Positions 27,321 through 37,269 of a stretch of DNA of 64,000 nucleotides are shown here, one piece after another (the first letter of the stretch is position 1; each line of letters opens with the position of its first letter). The stretch is from assembly GCA_963774415.1 (NCBI GenBank), contig CAVZEU010000003.1, positions 186,001 to 250,000 of the forward strand, in the 5' to 3' direction. Source of the DNA: SZUA-36 sp963774415 (GTDB lineage Bacteria > Pseudomonadota > Gammaproteobacteria > Xanthomonadales > SZUA-36). Under the pieces are notes generated by a model that saw nothing but the letters and a program-made list of their open reading frames with translations, did not search any database and was not told the DNA's origin. A program made the translations under genes and the position numbers.

Positions 27321-27695
27321 ATGGCGGTTCCCAATGGCCGGAAAATGTACCGGACATTGGTTCGAAGTCTGAGGGTGCAGTCATTGGTCTCGGTCCTGTT
27401 GGCCGGCGCTTTGTTGCTGGTCAGCCCGGTTGCCGCGTACTCCTCCATGTTTGGAAGCCTGGCGGCGTTCATTCCCGCCCTTTTTTTCGCGCTCACGGTG
27501 GCGCGGAAATTCGGACCGGACAGCGCCGCCTTTCTACGCGCAGCCGTTACGGCGGAGGCGGGAAAATTATTGCTGACCGTGCTGATATGCGCGGCGGCGT
27601 TTGTCTGGGTCAAGCCCCTGGCGGCCGGCTGGTTTTTCGCCGGCATGATCGCGGTGATGGTCGCAGGCTGGCTGGGACTGGCGAAGTGGGCTTGA
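27321..27695 (+). CDS. atpI: ATP synthase accessory protein I
   Basis: 124 residues from ATG 27321 (GAGGTGGAG just upstream). Four hydrophobic helices (SLVSVLLAGALLLVSPVAAY, LAAFIPALFFALTV, KLLLTVLICAAAFVWV, GWFFAGMIAVMVAGWLGL) as in AtpI, which aids c-ring assembly. Position directly before atpB supports the call. Confidence 0.85.
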   Translation: MAVPNGRKMYRTLVRSLRVQSLVSVLLAGALLLVSPVAAYSSMFGSLAAFIPALFFALTVARKFGPDSAAFLRAAVTAEAGKLLLTVLICAAAFVWVKPLAAGWFFAGMIAVMVAGWLGLAKWA

Positions 27696-27753
27696 AACCC
27701 GGGATATTGAACAAACCTCTCCAGTGGGGAGCGTGGTAAAGAACGGACTGTAG

Positions 27754-28797
27754 ATGTCGAGCGCGGAACATAATTCAAGCGAATACATTCACCACCATTT
27801 GCAGAACCTCACGTTCGGCCAGCACGCCGACGGCACCTGGGGCTTCGCCCACAATGCCGCGGACGCCGCCGCCATGGGCTTCTGGTCGTTCAACGCCGAC
27901 ACGGTCGGCTGGTCGATCATCCTGGGTGTGGTCTTTTTCTTTCTCTTCCGCAATGTCGCGAAAAAGGCCAATACCGGCGTGCCCTCGCGCTTCGAGGCCA
28001 TGATCGAGGCCATCATCGAATTCGTCGACACCAGCGTCAAGGAAACCTTCCACGGCACCAGCCGCATGATCGCGCCGCTGGCGCTGACGCTGTTCGTGTG
28101 GATCTTCTTCATGAACCTGATGGACCTGATCCCGATCGACTGGCTGCCGACGCTCGCCACCGATGCCGGTCTCCCGCATCAGCGGGTCGTGCCGTCGGCC
28201 GACGTCAACGGGACGATGGGCATGTCGATCACCGTGTTCGTGCTGATCATCATCTACAGCATCCGCTACAAGGGCGTCAGGGGCTTCATCGGCGAGCTGG
28301 TTTTCAACCCGCTGAACCCGAAAGAACTGAACATGCCGAAGGTGGTCTGGCCGTTCATCATGGCTTTCAATTTCGCGCTGGAACTGGTCGGGCTGCTGGC
28401 CAAGCCGATATCGCTGGGCTTGCGGCTGTTCGGCAACATGTACGCGGGTGAATTGCTGTTCGTGCTGATCGCGCTGGTGTTCACGGCCGGCAGCGGCCTC
28501 GTCGGCGCCGGCCTGTCGTCGGTGTTCGGCGGGCACATACCCGCCTGGTTCTGGGCGGTCGCCACCGCGGCGGTGTTCCTGACGCTGTGGCTGAACCTGA
28601 AGGGCAAGCTGGATACCAGGAAAGCGTTGTGGCTCGTATTTGCGGAAATGCTCGTCGTGGGCGGGCTCGCCTTCCTCGGCGGCCAGTTGATGCACTTCGG
28701 CTGGGCGGTGTTCCACGTCCTGGTCATCACGCTGCAGGCGTTTATTTTCATGATGCTCACCATCGTCTACCTGTCCATGGCGAAGCAGCATCATTGA
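27754..28797 (+). CDS. atpB: ATP synthase Fo subunit a, with an unusual C-terminal insertion
   Basis: 347 residues, compared with about 270-290 in relatives. The N-terminal SSEYIHHHLQNLTFG and GFWSFNADTVGWS match Pseudomonas-type subunit a. The essential Arg is Arg224 in SLGLRLFGNMYAGELLF, and the final helix AVFHVLVITLQAFIFMM is standard. Between them, where relatives have a short loop of roughly 15 residues, there are about 74 residues including a new hydrophobic helix (WFWAVATAAVFLTLWLNL) and a charged turn KGKLDTRK. It forms the proton half-channels with the c-ring. Confidence 0.96.
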   Translation: MSSAEHNSSEYIHHHLQNLTFGQHADGTWGFAHNAADAAAMGFWSFNADTVGWSIILGVVFFFLFRNVAKKANTGVPSRFEAMIEAIIEFVDTSVKETFHGTSRMIAPLALTLFVWIFFMNLMDLIPIDWLPTLATDAGLPHQRVVPSADVNGTMGMSITVFVLIIIYSIRYKGVRGFIGELVFNPLNPKELNMPKVVWPFIMAFNFALELVGLLAKPISLGLRLFGNMYAGELLFVLIALVFTAGSGLVGAGLSSVFGGHIPAWFWAVATAAVFLTLWLNLKGKLDTRKALWLVFAEMLVVGGLAFLGGQLMHFGWAVFHVLVITLQAFIFMMLTIVYLSMAKQHH

Positions 28798-28865
28798 TGG
28801 TTTTGTGATGGGTGTTTTTTTTAACGTGTTATTGACGATCTGTCTCTGAAACGGGAGTTATGTAA

Positions 28866-29135
28866 ATGGAAACTGTTATTGGTATGACCGCGATCGCCAT
28901 CGGCCTCTTGATCGGCCTGGGCGCGCTCGGTGTCGGTATTGGTGTGGGTATCCTCGGCGGTCGCCTGCTGGAGGGTTCGGCCCGTCAGCCGGAGTTGGCC
29001 CCGATGCTGCAGACCAAGTTCTTCCTGGCCATCGGCCTGCTGGACGCCGTGGCGATGATCGGTGTGGGTATTGCGTTGTTCTTCACCTTCGCGAACCCGT
29101 TCGTCGGTCAGCTGCAGGCTGCGCTCGCCGGATAA
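28866..29135 (+). CDS. atpE: ATP synthase Fo subunit c
   Basis: 89-residue hairpin. Helix 1 has the glycine zipper GALGVGIGVGILGGRLLEG, the polar loop is ARQPE, and helix 2 carries the proton-binding Asp60 in LLDAVAMIGVG. No Na+ motif (Gln in helix 1, Ser/Thr after the acid), so a proton ring is expected. The residue normally Pro after DA(I/V) is Ala here. Confidence 0.97.
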   Translation: METVIGMTAIAIGLLIGLGALGVGIGVGILGGRLLEGSARQPELAPMLQTKFFLAIGLLDAVAMIGVGIALFFTFANPFVGQLQAALAG

Positions 29136-29190
29136 TGATGGGCCCTGTCCATCGAGGCACTAAGCGGAAACTTGACGACGAGGTAACGGC

Positions 29191-29661
29191 ATGAACATGA
29201 ATGCCACGCTCATCCTGCAGTCGATCGCCATGTTGGTGTTCGTCTGGTTTTGCATGAAGTTCATCTGGCCGCCGATCCTGAAGGCGATGGATGAACGGCG
29301 AGCCAGGATCGCCGACGGCCTGGCCGCATCGGACCGCGCCGAGAAAGAACTGGCGCGAGCGCAGCAGGAGGTCGAAAAGCAGATCCGGGCCGCGCGCGAC
29401 AAGGCCGGTGAGATCGTCGAGCAGGCCAACCAGCGCCACAGCCAGATCCTCGAGCAGGCCCGCGACGACGCCACCGACGAGCGGCGCAAACAGGTTGCGG
29501 CCGGCGAGGCCGAGATCACGCAGGCCGCCAACCAGGCCCGCGAGGAGCTTCGCGCCCAGGTGGCGAGGCTCGCGGTGCTGGGCGCCCGCCAGATACTTGA
29601 AAAGGAAGTGGACGAGCAAACCCACCGCGACCTGCTCGACAAGCTGATCGCCGAGATCTGA
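29191..29661 (+). CDS. atpF: ATP synthase Fo subunit b
   Basis: 156 residues. One N-terminal membrane helix (LILQSIAMLVFVWFCMKFIWPPIL) then a long charged right-handed coiled-coil rich in Ala, Glu, Arg and Gln to the C-terminus. ERRARIADGLAASDRAEKEL is typical of the b stalk. Two bp before atpH. Confidence 0.96.
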   Translation: MNMNATLILQSIAMLVFVWFCMKFIWPPILKAMDERRARIADGLAASDRAEKELARAQQEVEKQIRAARDKAGEIVEQANQRHSQILEQARDDATDERRKQVAAGEAEITQAANQAREELRAQVARLAVLGARQILEKEVDEQTHRDLLDKLIAEI

Positions 29662-29663
29662 GC

Positions 29664-30197
29664 ATGAGCAACCTGACGACACTGGCGCGGCCCTATGCCA
29701 AGGCGGCGTTCGAGCTGGCCCGGGGCGACGACAACCTCGCCGGCTGGGACGCGCTGCTCGCGGCCACGGCGCAGGTCACCGGCGACGAGACCATGGCGCG
29801 CTGGCTCGAGAGCCCGGACGCCAGCGCCGCCCAGGCGGTCGAGATCATCGAGTCGGTGATCGGGCCGGATGTCGACAGCCGTTTCCGCGGCTACCTCGGC
29901 GTGCTGGCCGCCAACGACCGGTTGCCGCTCGCCGGCGAGATCGCCGCGCTGTACAAGCAGCTCAGGGCGGAAGCGGAAAAGCGCCTGGATGTGCGGGTCG
30001 TGTCGGCGGTGCCGCTCGACGAGGCGCAGGCCGAGCGCATGCAGGCCGCGCTGGCCAGGCGTTTCGAACGCGAGATCAGCCTGCACAACGAGATCGACCC
30101 GGAGGTGCTGGGCGGCGCGGTCATCTACGCCGGCGACCAGGTTATCGACGGTTCACTGAAAGGCCGGCTGAACCGGCTCCAGGCCTCATTGGTTTAG
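29664..30197 (+). CDS. atpH: ATP synthase F1 subunit delta
   Basis: 177 residues. Starts LTTLARPYAKAAFELA, with the central FRGYLGVLAANDRLPLAGEIAALYKQL helix and the C-terminal block DPEVLGGAVIYAGDQVIDGSLKGRLNRL, which joins the b stalk to the top of F1. Confidence 0.96.
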   Translation: MSNLTTLARPYAKAAFELARGDDNLAGWDALLAATAQVTGDETMARWLESPDASAAQAVEIIESVIGPDVDSRFRGYLGVLAANDRLPLAGEIAALYKQLRAEAEKRLDVRVVSAVPLDEAQAERMQAALARRFEREISLHNEIDPEVLGGAVIYAGDQVIDGSLKGRLNRLQASLV

Positions 30198-30248
30198 TTG
30201 AATTGAGAGCGATCGCCCGGGGCAGGGCGGTCCGACAGGAAAAAGACG

Positions 30249-31793
<1,545 letters not shown>

Positions 31794-31822
31794 GACCAGG
31801 ACAGAAGACGGAGTAATCTGAT

Positions 31823-32686
31823 ATGGCAGGCGGCAGAGAAATCGTCACCAAGATCCGCAGCGTGGAGAACACCAGGAAGGTGACCTCGGCGCTGGAGATG
31901 GTCTCGGCCAGCAAGATCCGCAAGTCCCAGGAGCAGATGAAGGAAAGCCGGCCCTATGCCAGCATGATGCGCCGCGTCATCGGCCATCTCGGCAAGGCCA
32001 ACCCGGAGTACCGCCACCCGTTCACGCTGACGCGCGATGAAGTGAACAAGGTCGGCTACATCGTGATCTCCAGCGACCGGGGCCTGTGCGGCGGGCTCAA
32101 CAACAACCTGTTCAAGCTGCTGCTGGCGGACATGCGCAAGTGGCAGGGCGAGGGCAAGGAGATCAGCCTGGTGACGCTCGGCAAGAAGGCCGTCGGCTAT
32201 TTCAGGAACCTCAAGGTGGAAATGGCGGCCGCGGCCAGCGACCTCGGCGAAAAGCCGCAGATCGAGGATTTGATCGGCACGATCAAGATCATGCTCGAGG
32301 CCTACCGCGAGGAGAAGGTCGACCGGGTCTACCTCGCCTACAACGACTTCATCAACACGATGGTGCAAAAACCGGTGATCGAGCAGCTGTTGCCGCTGCC
32401 CGAGACCGAGGACGAGGAAGTCCGCGACATCTGGGACTACATCTACGAGCCGGACGCCGAATCGCTGTTGAACAGCGTCATGGTCCGGTACATCGAATCG
32501 CTGGTGTTCCAGGGCGTTTTGGAGAACCTCGCGTCCGAGCACGCCGCGCGTATGATCGCGATGAAGAACGCGACCGAGAACGCCAGCGAACTGATCGACG
32601 AGCTGAACCTGGTCTACAACAAGGCCCGGCAGGCGGCGATCACACAGGAAATTTCAGAAATCGTCGGAGGCGCGGCCGCGCTTTAG
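31823..32686 (+). CDS. atpG: ATP synthase F1 subunit gamma
   Basis: 287 residues. N-terminal REIVTKIRSVENTRKVTSALEMVSASKI and C-terminal ATENASELIDELNLVYNKARQAAITQE helices form the rotating coiled coil. SSDRGLCGGLNNNL is the conserved Rossmann-like element. Between atpA and atpD as usual. Confidence 0.98.
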   Translation: MAGGREIVTKIRSVENTRKVTSALEMVSASKIRKSQEQMKESRPYASMMRRVIGHLGKANPEYRHPFTLTRDEVNKVGYIVISSDRGLCGGLNNNLFKLLLADMRKWQGEGKEISLVTLGKKAVGYFRNLKVEMAAAASDLGEKPQIEDLIGTIKIMLEAYREEKVDRVYLAYNDFINTMVQKPVIEQLLPLPETEDEEVRDIWDYIYEPDAESLLNSVMVRYIESLVFQGVLENLASEHAARMIAMKNATENASELIDELNLVYNKARQAAITQEISEIVGGAAAL

Positions 32687-32708
32687 GCCCCCCCGGCATC
32701 AAGGAGTT

Positions 32709-34109
32709 ATGAGTATGAGTGGTGGATCAATTGTTCAGGTAATCGGCGCCGTCGTGGACGTGGAGTTCCCGCGCGACGCGATGCCGCTGGTTTTCAATGC
32801 CCTCAACGTCGACGACACCGACATCGTGCTGGAAGTGCAGCAGCAGCTCGGCGACGGCGTGGTGCGCTGCATCGCGCTGGGCTCGACCGACGGCCTCAAG
32901 CGCGGCCTGCCGGTGACCGACACCGGCGCGGCGATCTCGGTGCCGGTGGGCGAGAAAACCCTCGGCCGGGTCATGGACGTGCTCGGGCGGCCGATCGACG
33001 AGGCCGGCCCGATCGGCGCGGAAAAGACCATGCCGATCCACCGCAAACCGCCGAGCTACGAAGACCAGGCCGGCGGCAACGAGGTGCTGGAAACGGGCAT
33101 CAAGGTCATCGACCTGATCATGCCGATCGCCAAGGGCGGCAAGGTCGGCCTGTTCGGCGGCGCCGGCGTCGGCAAGACGGTGACGCTGATGGAGCTGATC
33201 CGCAACATCGCCATCGAGCACTCGGGCTATTCCGTGTTCGCCGGTGTCGGCGAGCGTACCCGCGAGGGCAACGACTTCTACCACGAGATGAAGGACGCCG
33301 ACGTCTTGAGCAAGGTCTCGCTGGTCTACGGGCAGATGAACGAGCCGCCCGGCAACCGCCTGCGCGTGGCGCTGACCGGTCTGACCATGGCCGAGGAATT
33401 CCGCGACGAGGGCCGCGACGTGCTGATGTTCATCGACAACATCTACCGCTACACGCTGGCCGGAACCGAAGTCTCGGCGCTGCTGGGCCGCATGCCGTCC
33501 GCCGTGGGCTACCAGCCGACGCTGGCGCTGGAAATGGGCCTCCTGCAGGAGCGCATCACGTCCACCAAGACCGGTTCGATCACCTCCTTCCAGGCGGTCT
33601 ACGTGCCGGCCGACGACTTGACCGACCCGTCGCCCGCGACCACCTTCGCCCACCTCGACGCGACGCTGGTGCTGGCGCGCAGCATCGCCGAGCAGGGCAT
33701 CTACCCCGCGGTCGACCCGCTGGATTCCACCTCGCGGCTGCTGGACCCGAACCTGATCGGCCAGGAACACTACGAGGTGGCCCGCGGCGTGCAGGGCGTG
33801 CTGCAGCGCTACAAGGAACTGAAGGACATCATCGCGATCCTCGGCATGGACGAGCTGTCGGAAGAAGACAAGCAGACCGTCGCCCGCGCCCGCAAGGTGC
33901 AGCGCTTCCTGTCGCAGCCGTTCTTCGTCGCCGAGACCTTCACCGGCTCGCCCGGCAAGTACGTGACGCTGAAAGACACGATCCGCGCCTTCAAGGGCAT
34001 CCTCAACGGCGACTACGACCATCTGCCCGAGCAGGCCTTCTACATGGTCGGCGGCATCGAGGAAGCGGTGGCCAAGGGTGAGAAGCTCGGGAAACGCGAG
34101 GCCGCTTAG
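32709..34109 (+). CDS. atpD: ATP synthase F1 subunit beta
   Basis: 466 residues. Catalytic P-loop GGAGVGKTVTLMELI, catalytic Glu in VGERTREGNDFYHEM, Walker B and DELSEED loop present (MDELSEEDKQTV). Near-identical in its core to other gammaproteobacterial beta subunits. The stop codon lies inside the left arm of the repeat at 34105-34231. Confidence 0.98.
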   Translation: MSMSGGSIVQVIGAVVDVEFPRDAMPLVFNALNVDDTDIVLEVQQQLGDGVVRCIALGSTDGLKRGLPVTDTGAAISVPVGEKTLGRVMDVLGRPIDEAGPIGAEKTMPIHRKPPSYEDQAGGNEVLETGIKVIDLIMPIAKGGKVGLFGGAGVGKTVTLMELIRNIAIEHSGYSVFAGVGERTREGNDFYHEMKDADVLSKVSLVYGQMNEPPGNRLRVALTGLTMAEEFRDEGRDVLMFIDNIYRYTLAGTEVSALLGRMPSAVGYQPTLALEMGLLQERITSTKTGSITSFQAVYVPADDLTDPSPATTFAHLDATLVLARSIAEQGIYPAVDPLDSTSRLLDPNLIGQEHYEVARGVQGVLQRYKELKDIIAILGMDELSEEDKQTVARARKVQRFLSQPFFVAETFTGSPGKYVTLKDTIRAFKGILNGDYDHLPEQAFYMVGGIEEAVAKGEKLGKREAA

Positions 34110-34231
34110 AGATGTCTGTTTCACCCCTAGCTGCGTTGCACTCACGATCTCGAAGCTCACGTACTGCGTGTACGCTGCGCTCCGCGATCGTTTCGCGCGC
34201 CTTGCTATCGGCAAAACATCCAATCTCTAAG
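34105..34231. repeat. 127-bp inverted-repeat-bounded element between atpD and atpC
   Basis: Bounded by CTTAGAGAT (34105-34113) and ATCTCTAAG (34223-34231). The interior (GCTGCGTTGCACTCACGATC ... GCGCGCCTTGCTATCGGC) resembles intergenic repeats common in proteobacteria and can fold into a long hairpin (GATC/GATC arms around the CACGTACTGCGTG centre). It separates atpD from atpC by 171 bp, unusual for this operon. Confidence 0.7.
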
Positions 34232-34280
34232 AATCGGCAGAGCCTATCGCTGCCGCTTGTACCGGCGCAGGGATTTTGAA

Positions 34281-34706
34281 ATGACAAAAACCATTCATTG
34301 TGACATCGTCAGCGCCCACGAGGAGATCTTCTCCGGCGAGGCCGCGATGGTGTTCGCCAGCGGCGTCGCCGGCGAGCTCGGCATCAGCCCGCGGCACGCG
34401 CCGCTGATCACGCAGCTCAAGCCCGGCCCGGTCCGGGTGCAGGACCCCAACGGTGAGGAACTGTTCTACTTCGTCTCCGGCGGCATCTTCGAGGTGCAGC
34501 CGCACATGGTCACCGTGATGGCCGACACCGCGCTGCGCGGCGAGGACCTCGACGAGGCCGCGGCCCAGGCCGCCAAGGCCGAGGCCGAACGCGAACTGGC
34601 CGACCGCACCGGCGACATGGAGATCGCCGAGGCCCAGGCCAAGCTGGCCGAAGCCGTCGCCCAACTCCAGGCCCTGGATCGCCTGCGCAAGCACCTGAAG
34701 CGCTGA
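34281..34706 (+). CDS. atpC: ATP synthase F1 subunit epsilon
   Basis: 141 residues from ATG 34281. N-terminal beta-sandwich (IHCDIVSAHEEIFSGEAAMVFASGVAGELGI, PRHAPLITQLKPGPVRV, FYFVSGGIFEVQP) and the C-terminal two-helix regulatory domain rich in Ala/Glu. Last gene of the operon, followed by a terminator. Confidence 0.97.
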   Translation: MTKTIHCDIVSAHEEIFSGEAAMVFASGVAGELGISPRHAPLITQLKPGPVRVQDPNGEELFYFVSGGIFEVQPHMVTVMADTALRGEDLDEAAAQAAKAEAERELADRTGDMEIAEAQAKLAEAVAQLQALDRLRKHLKR

Positions 34707-34729
34707 CCGAAGTCCTACAAGCCATCTGA

Positions 34730-34757
34730 AATGCCGGCCGAGTGCCGGCATTTTTTT
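34730..34757 (+). terminator. Rho-independent terminator of the atp operon
   Basis: AATGCCGGC (34730-34738), loop CGAGT, GCCGGCATT (34744-34752), followed by a run of seven T. Clear boundary: accessory DNA follows. Confidence 0.93.
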
Positions 34758-35081
34758 GCCTGTCGCTCACCCGGAGCACTCATCCCGAATTTCGAAATTT
34801 AAGGCGGAAGGTGTACACTCGCTGAGTCGCCACCCATAACGATCAAGAATTCGGAGTGCCGCAACGGCATAAGAGAGGCGGGAGATGAAGGGGAGTCAGT
34901 CAGAAGCCGGTGCGGTCTGCGCGGGTTTTGCTCATCCGACTTGTTGTTCTTCCAAGTTCGTGCCTTCGATTCAAAGTTTGCCAAGGAAGGGGGTTGCTCC
35001 TTCATATCCATGCAGTGCCTTAATAATCGGTGTGTTTCGATACTGGCTCTCGACAAATTTAGTCACGTTTCGGAGATAGCA
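34758..35081. other. 324-bp non-coding start of the accessory region
   Basis: No recognisable gene. A 64-codon frame (34885-35079) starting after GCGGGAG has no recognisable features and a composition unlike a protein; I leave it uncalled. Base composition becomes visibly AT-richer towards 35000. Confidence 0.5.
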
Positions 35082-35423
35082 ATGTCACTTCAATTAAAGC
35101 AAGTACAGCAAGTCCGCGAATATCTGCGCGGCGTAATGGACCGTGCCGAACATCATGCTGGAAATGTTGATGAGATTGCACTAGCAATAGCCGGCGCTGT
35201 GATTTGGCGCATGGATGAAGAACCGCTGGAGGCTTTTACTAGAGAGGGTCAGACTAAAAATGTACTTTGGGCAAGCGTTAACGGTAACCGTTTAGCTTTC
35301 TCGTACAATCACGATGAAGAAACCATCGAAGTACGTGAAAGCACCACACAGGGTCGTGTATTACGATCCTTCTCTAATACAGATTCAGCCGGTGATGTAG
35401 CGGAGTTTTTTCGTGGTCTGTGA
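35082..35423 (+). CDS. Hypothetical protein of the integron-cassette-associated type
   Basis: 113 residues from ATG 35082 with CGGAG upstream; the longer frame from 34941 reads through the non-coding leader. Composition is helical in the first half (SLQLKQVQQVREYLRGVMDRAEHH) and beta in the second (VLWASVNGNRLAFSYNHDEETIEVRE). From memory it resembles small proteins often carried in integron gene cassettes, but I cannot confirm this. Function unknown. Confidence 0.6.
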   Translation: MSLQLKQVQQVREYLRGVMDRAEHHAGNVDEIALAIAGAVIWRMDEEPLEAFTREGQTKNVLWASVNGNRLAFSYNHDEETIEVRESTTQGRVLRSFSNTDSAGDVAEFFRGL

Positions 35424-35525
35424 GAAATGCTTAACAAACCGCCAAGCACATCCGGTCAGCAAACTGACGTTATTGGACGCATAACGGCAGCACTTATTTC
35501 AATCGTTTGAGCTACAAAAACATAT

Positions 35526-36035
35526 ATGGCGCTTGAAATACTCACAGGACTCTTAGTATTAATCACAGCATTTTATGCATGGGCTACATATAAAATTTTA
35601 CGCGCAAATGAAAACATTGTTGAAGTAGCAAGAGATGAAGTTGAAAGCATTTATAGGCCATACATAAATATCTCAACATTTACTGTACCTGATAACCCAA
35701 TTATATTTTTGGCAATCGAGAATACAGGAAGAACCCCAGCTAATAACCTGAAATTAAAAGTAGACCGGGACTTCTATCAGTTTGGTGAAAAGAAAGATGG
35801 TAGGAATTTAAAAGAATTAGAAGTTTTCCGCAATGCTGTTACCTGCTTTTCACCAGGCTCAAGACTCCCATTCTATTTAGGTGTTGGCCATCAATTGTTT
35901 AACGAAAAACGCGATCCAGCAGTTTCGCCACTTACATTTAAAATCACAGCGGAATATGAATATGGAAATAAGAAAGCAAAAGAAGAAACGGTAATTGATC
36001 TAAGAAAAAGCCCGGACACCCACGAATGGCACTAA
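35526..36035 (+). CDS. Membrane-anchored hypothetical protein ending in a family A repeat
   Basis: 169 residues, AT-rich gene. One N-terminal membrane helix (EILTGLLVLITAFYAWATYKIL), then a soluble beta-rich domain (YINISTFTVPDNPIIFLAIENTG) suggesting an Ig-like or DUF-type fold exposed to the cytosol or periplasm. The last residues (SPDTHEWH) are encoded by the start of a repeat A copy (core at 36014), so the native C-terminus may have been replaced. Function unknown. Confidence 0.6.
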   Translation: MALEILTGLLVLITAFYAWATYKILRANENIVEVARDEVESIYRPYINISTFTVPDNPIIFLAIENTGRTPANNLKLKVDRDFYQFGEKKDGRNLKELEVFRNAVTCFSPGSRLPFYLGVGHQLFNEKRDPAVSPLTFKITAEYEYGNKKAKEETVIDLRKSPDTHEWH

Positions 36036-36036
36036 G

Positions 36037-36447
36037 TTAAGCCCTTTCAGCACGGTATTGACCGCGGTGCGGTGTTACCCACATTTCATGCCGTGGTGAG
36101 GTCATTAATTGGAAGTTTTTCTTTCGTCGTTTGAGGCATCTCGGTTCACTTCTTCCCGGCCTTGATAAAACGATGGTGGCGGCGATGGCCTCGCGTAAAA
36201 GGGTCATCAAACGCTTCCTTTCGTGCTCTTTCAAGTCGTTCCGATTAAGCATCGGTTCCCACTGTCTGAGTGCCTGCACACTGGCCTTAAAACTAATTCG
36301 GCGCGGCGATACGTTGGTCTGTTTTGCGGCATTGAGCATGAGTAAGCGAATGCTGTTGTAGACGATCAGATGCATCAGAATTTCCTTGCGCACCATCGCC
36401 GGGGTTCGACACCGCAATATGTCCATACCCATGGTGGTTTTGATATC
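36037..36447 (-). pseudogene. IS4-family transposase, C-terminal remnant
   Basis: Minus-strand frame reading DIKTTMGMDILRCRTPAMVRKEILMHLIVYNSIRLLM and ending RPGRSEPRCLKRRKKNFQLMTSPR (quoted in parts), which is the C-terminal DDE-domain tail of IS4-type transposases (VRKE...YN.IR). The N-terminal two thirds are gone: the frame breaks at 36447-36451 exactly where a repeat A variant begins. No transposition function expected. Confidence 0.8.
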
Positions 36448-36450
36448 ACG

Positions 36451-36504
36451 AGAGCTTGGACACCCATGACTTTTCCCAGGCAAATCGATCCAGATGTGAC
36501 TGCG
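36451..36504 (+). repeat. Repeat A variant (A2), copy 1
   Basis: 54 bp running from AGAGCTTGGACACCCATGAC to CAGATGTGACTGCG. The same 54 bp, with two mismatches, lie at 49928-49981. Here it joins the broken IS4 transposase on its left to the tail of another gene on its right. Confidence 0.8.
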
Positions 36505-36505
36505 T

Positions 36506-36543
36506 CGCCAACTTCAGCGTTTTGAGGGCCAATTAGGCTTTAC
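36506..36543 (+). pseudogene. 3'-end remnant of a second copy of the 41333-41905 membrane-protein gene
   Basis: About 37 bp (CGCCAACTTCAGC ... GAGGGCCAATTAGGCTT) match 41875-41911, including the stop codon, with two mismatches. Everything upstream has been replaced by the A2 repeat. Confidence 0.7.
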
Positions 36544-36548
36544 GAGGG

Positions 36549-36650
36549 AAAAGCACGGACACCCATGCCTTTACCCATGCACAATGACGTACTCGCCAGA
36601 ATTTAATGCTTTTCCCGGGAGTGCGTTTAAAGACTGAGTGGATTTCTTAC
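36549..36650 (+). repeat. Repeat A, long copy
   Basis: Starts AAAAGCACGGACACCCATGC, contains CTTTACCCATGCACAATGAC and GTACTCGCCAGAATTTAATG, then TTTTCCCGGGA and about 30 bp (GAGTGGATTTCTT) shared with 38098-38202. The 36651-36859 stretch after it has no recognisable gene. Confidence 0.8.
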
Positions 36651-36859
36651 GTGGAAGTGAGCCTTTTCAAAGCGGGTATTGGGCAGCACGGAGTGAGACG
36701 CGACCGTGCAAGTGAAGGCAAATGCATTGACCGCGACAATTTGTTCTTTCGCTTGGACAGGCGTATAAAAAAGTGCATGAAGAAGGGATTGCTTGTTCAT
36801 TTCCGTCAATTGTCTCGAAAACCGGTGCATATCGCGACCGGATCTCCATAGATGTACTT

Positions 36860-37258
36860 ATGCGTGTTGAGGCTTCGGGGGAATATCAAGTGGAGCGGGA
36901 GGCCGATCCGAGGTCTGCTGAGCTACGGCGGCTCGCGAGTCTAGACCCGCCTTTGTGGTGCAAGGTCGCGGTTCTGGGAGAGAGATTTGTCTTTCGGCTG
37001 CTCCGGCTGATCGTAGGGGCGGGGATTGCTGGGTTCGCAATTTGGCTGTTCCGAATCGCAGGCGACACTCTCGGAAAGCCGTTCGCCTCGTTGAGTCCTC
37101 TCGGTCTCATCGGCGGTATTTTGGCCGGAGTAGGATGCCTGATAGCTGTTGGGATATCGATTTGGGTGGCCTTCGGGTCGAAAAGGCGCTCGGCCATTGA
37201 GCAGGCTTGGCGAGAGCGGCAAGGCAACACAAGGAGGCTCCTGGGATACGATGACTAG
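36860..37258 (+). CDS. Two-helix membrane protein of unknown function
   Basis: 132 residues from ATG 36860; an in-frame ATG at 36773 would add 29 residues without helping. Hydrophilic head, then TM1 (FVFRLLRLIVGAGIAGFAIWLF), TM2 (LIGGILAGVGCLIAVGISIWVAF), and a basic tail (GSKRRSAIEQAWRERQGN). No family recognised. Followed by family B repeats. Confidence 0.55.
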   Translation: MRVEASGEYQVEREADPRSAELRRLASLDPPLWCKVAVLGERFVFRLLRLIVGAGIAGFAIWLFRIAGDTLGKPFASLSPLGLIGGILAGVGCLIAVGISIWVAFGSKRRSAIEQAWRERQGNTRRLLGYDD

Positions 37259-37269
37259 AGCAAAAATTA

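Noticed and set aside
32727..34223. 498-codon minus-strand frame opposite atpD
   Set aside because: Shadow frame with low-complexity His/Val/Arg composition; atpD is unambiguous.
34885..35079. 64-codon frame before the first accessory gene
   Set aside because: Cys/Ser/Pro-rich without structure or homology that I can see; overlaps the better-supported start at 35082 only by leader.
35424..35525. attC-like sequence after the first accessory gene
   Set aside because: The left arm GCTTAAC fits, but the downstream GTTATTG does not fit GTTRRRY and the inner arms do not pair. Kept only as a low-interest lead.
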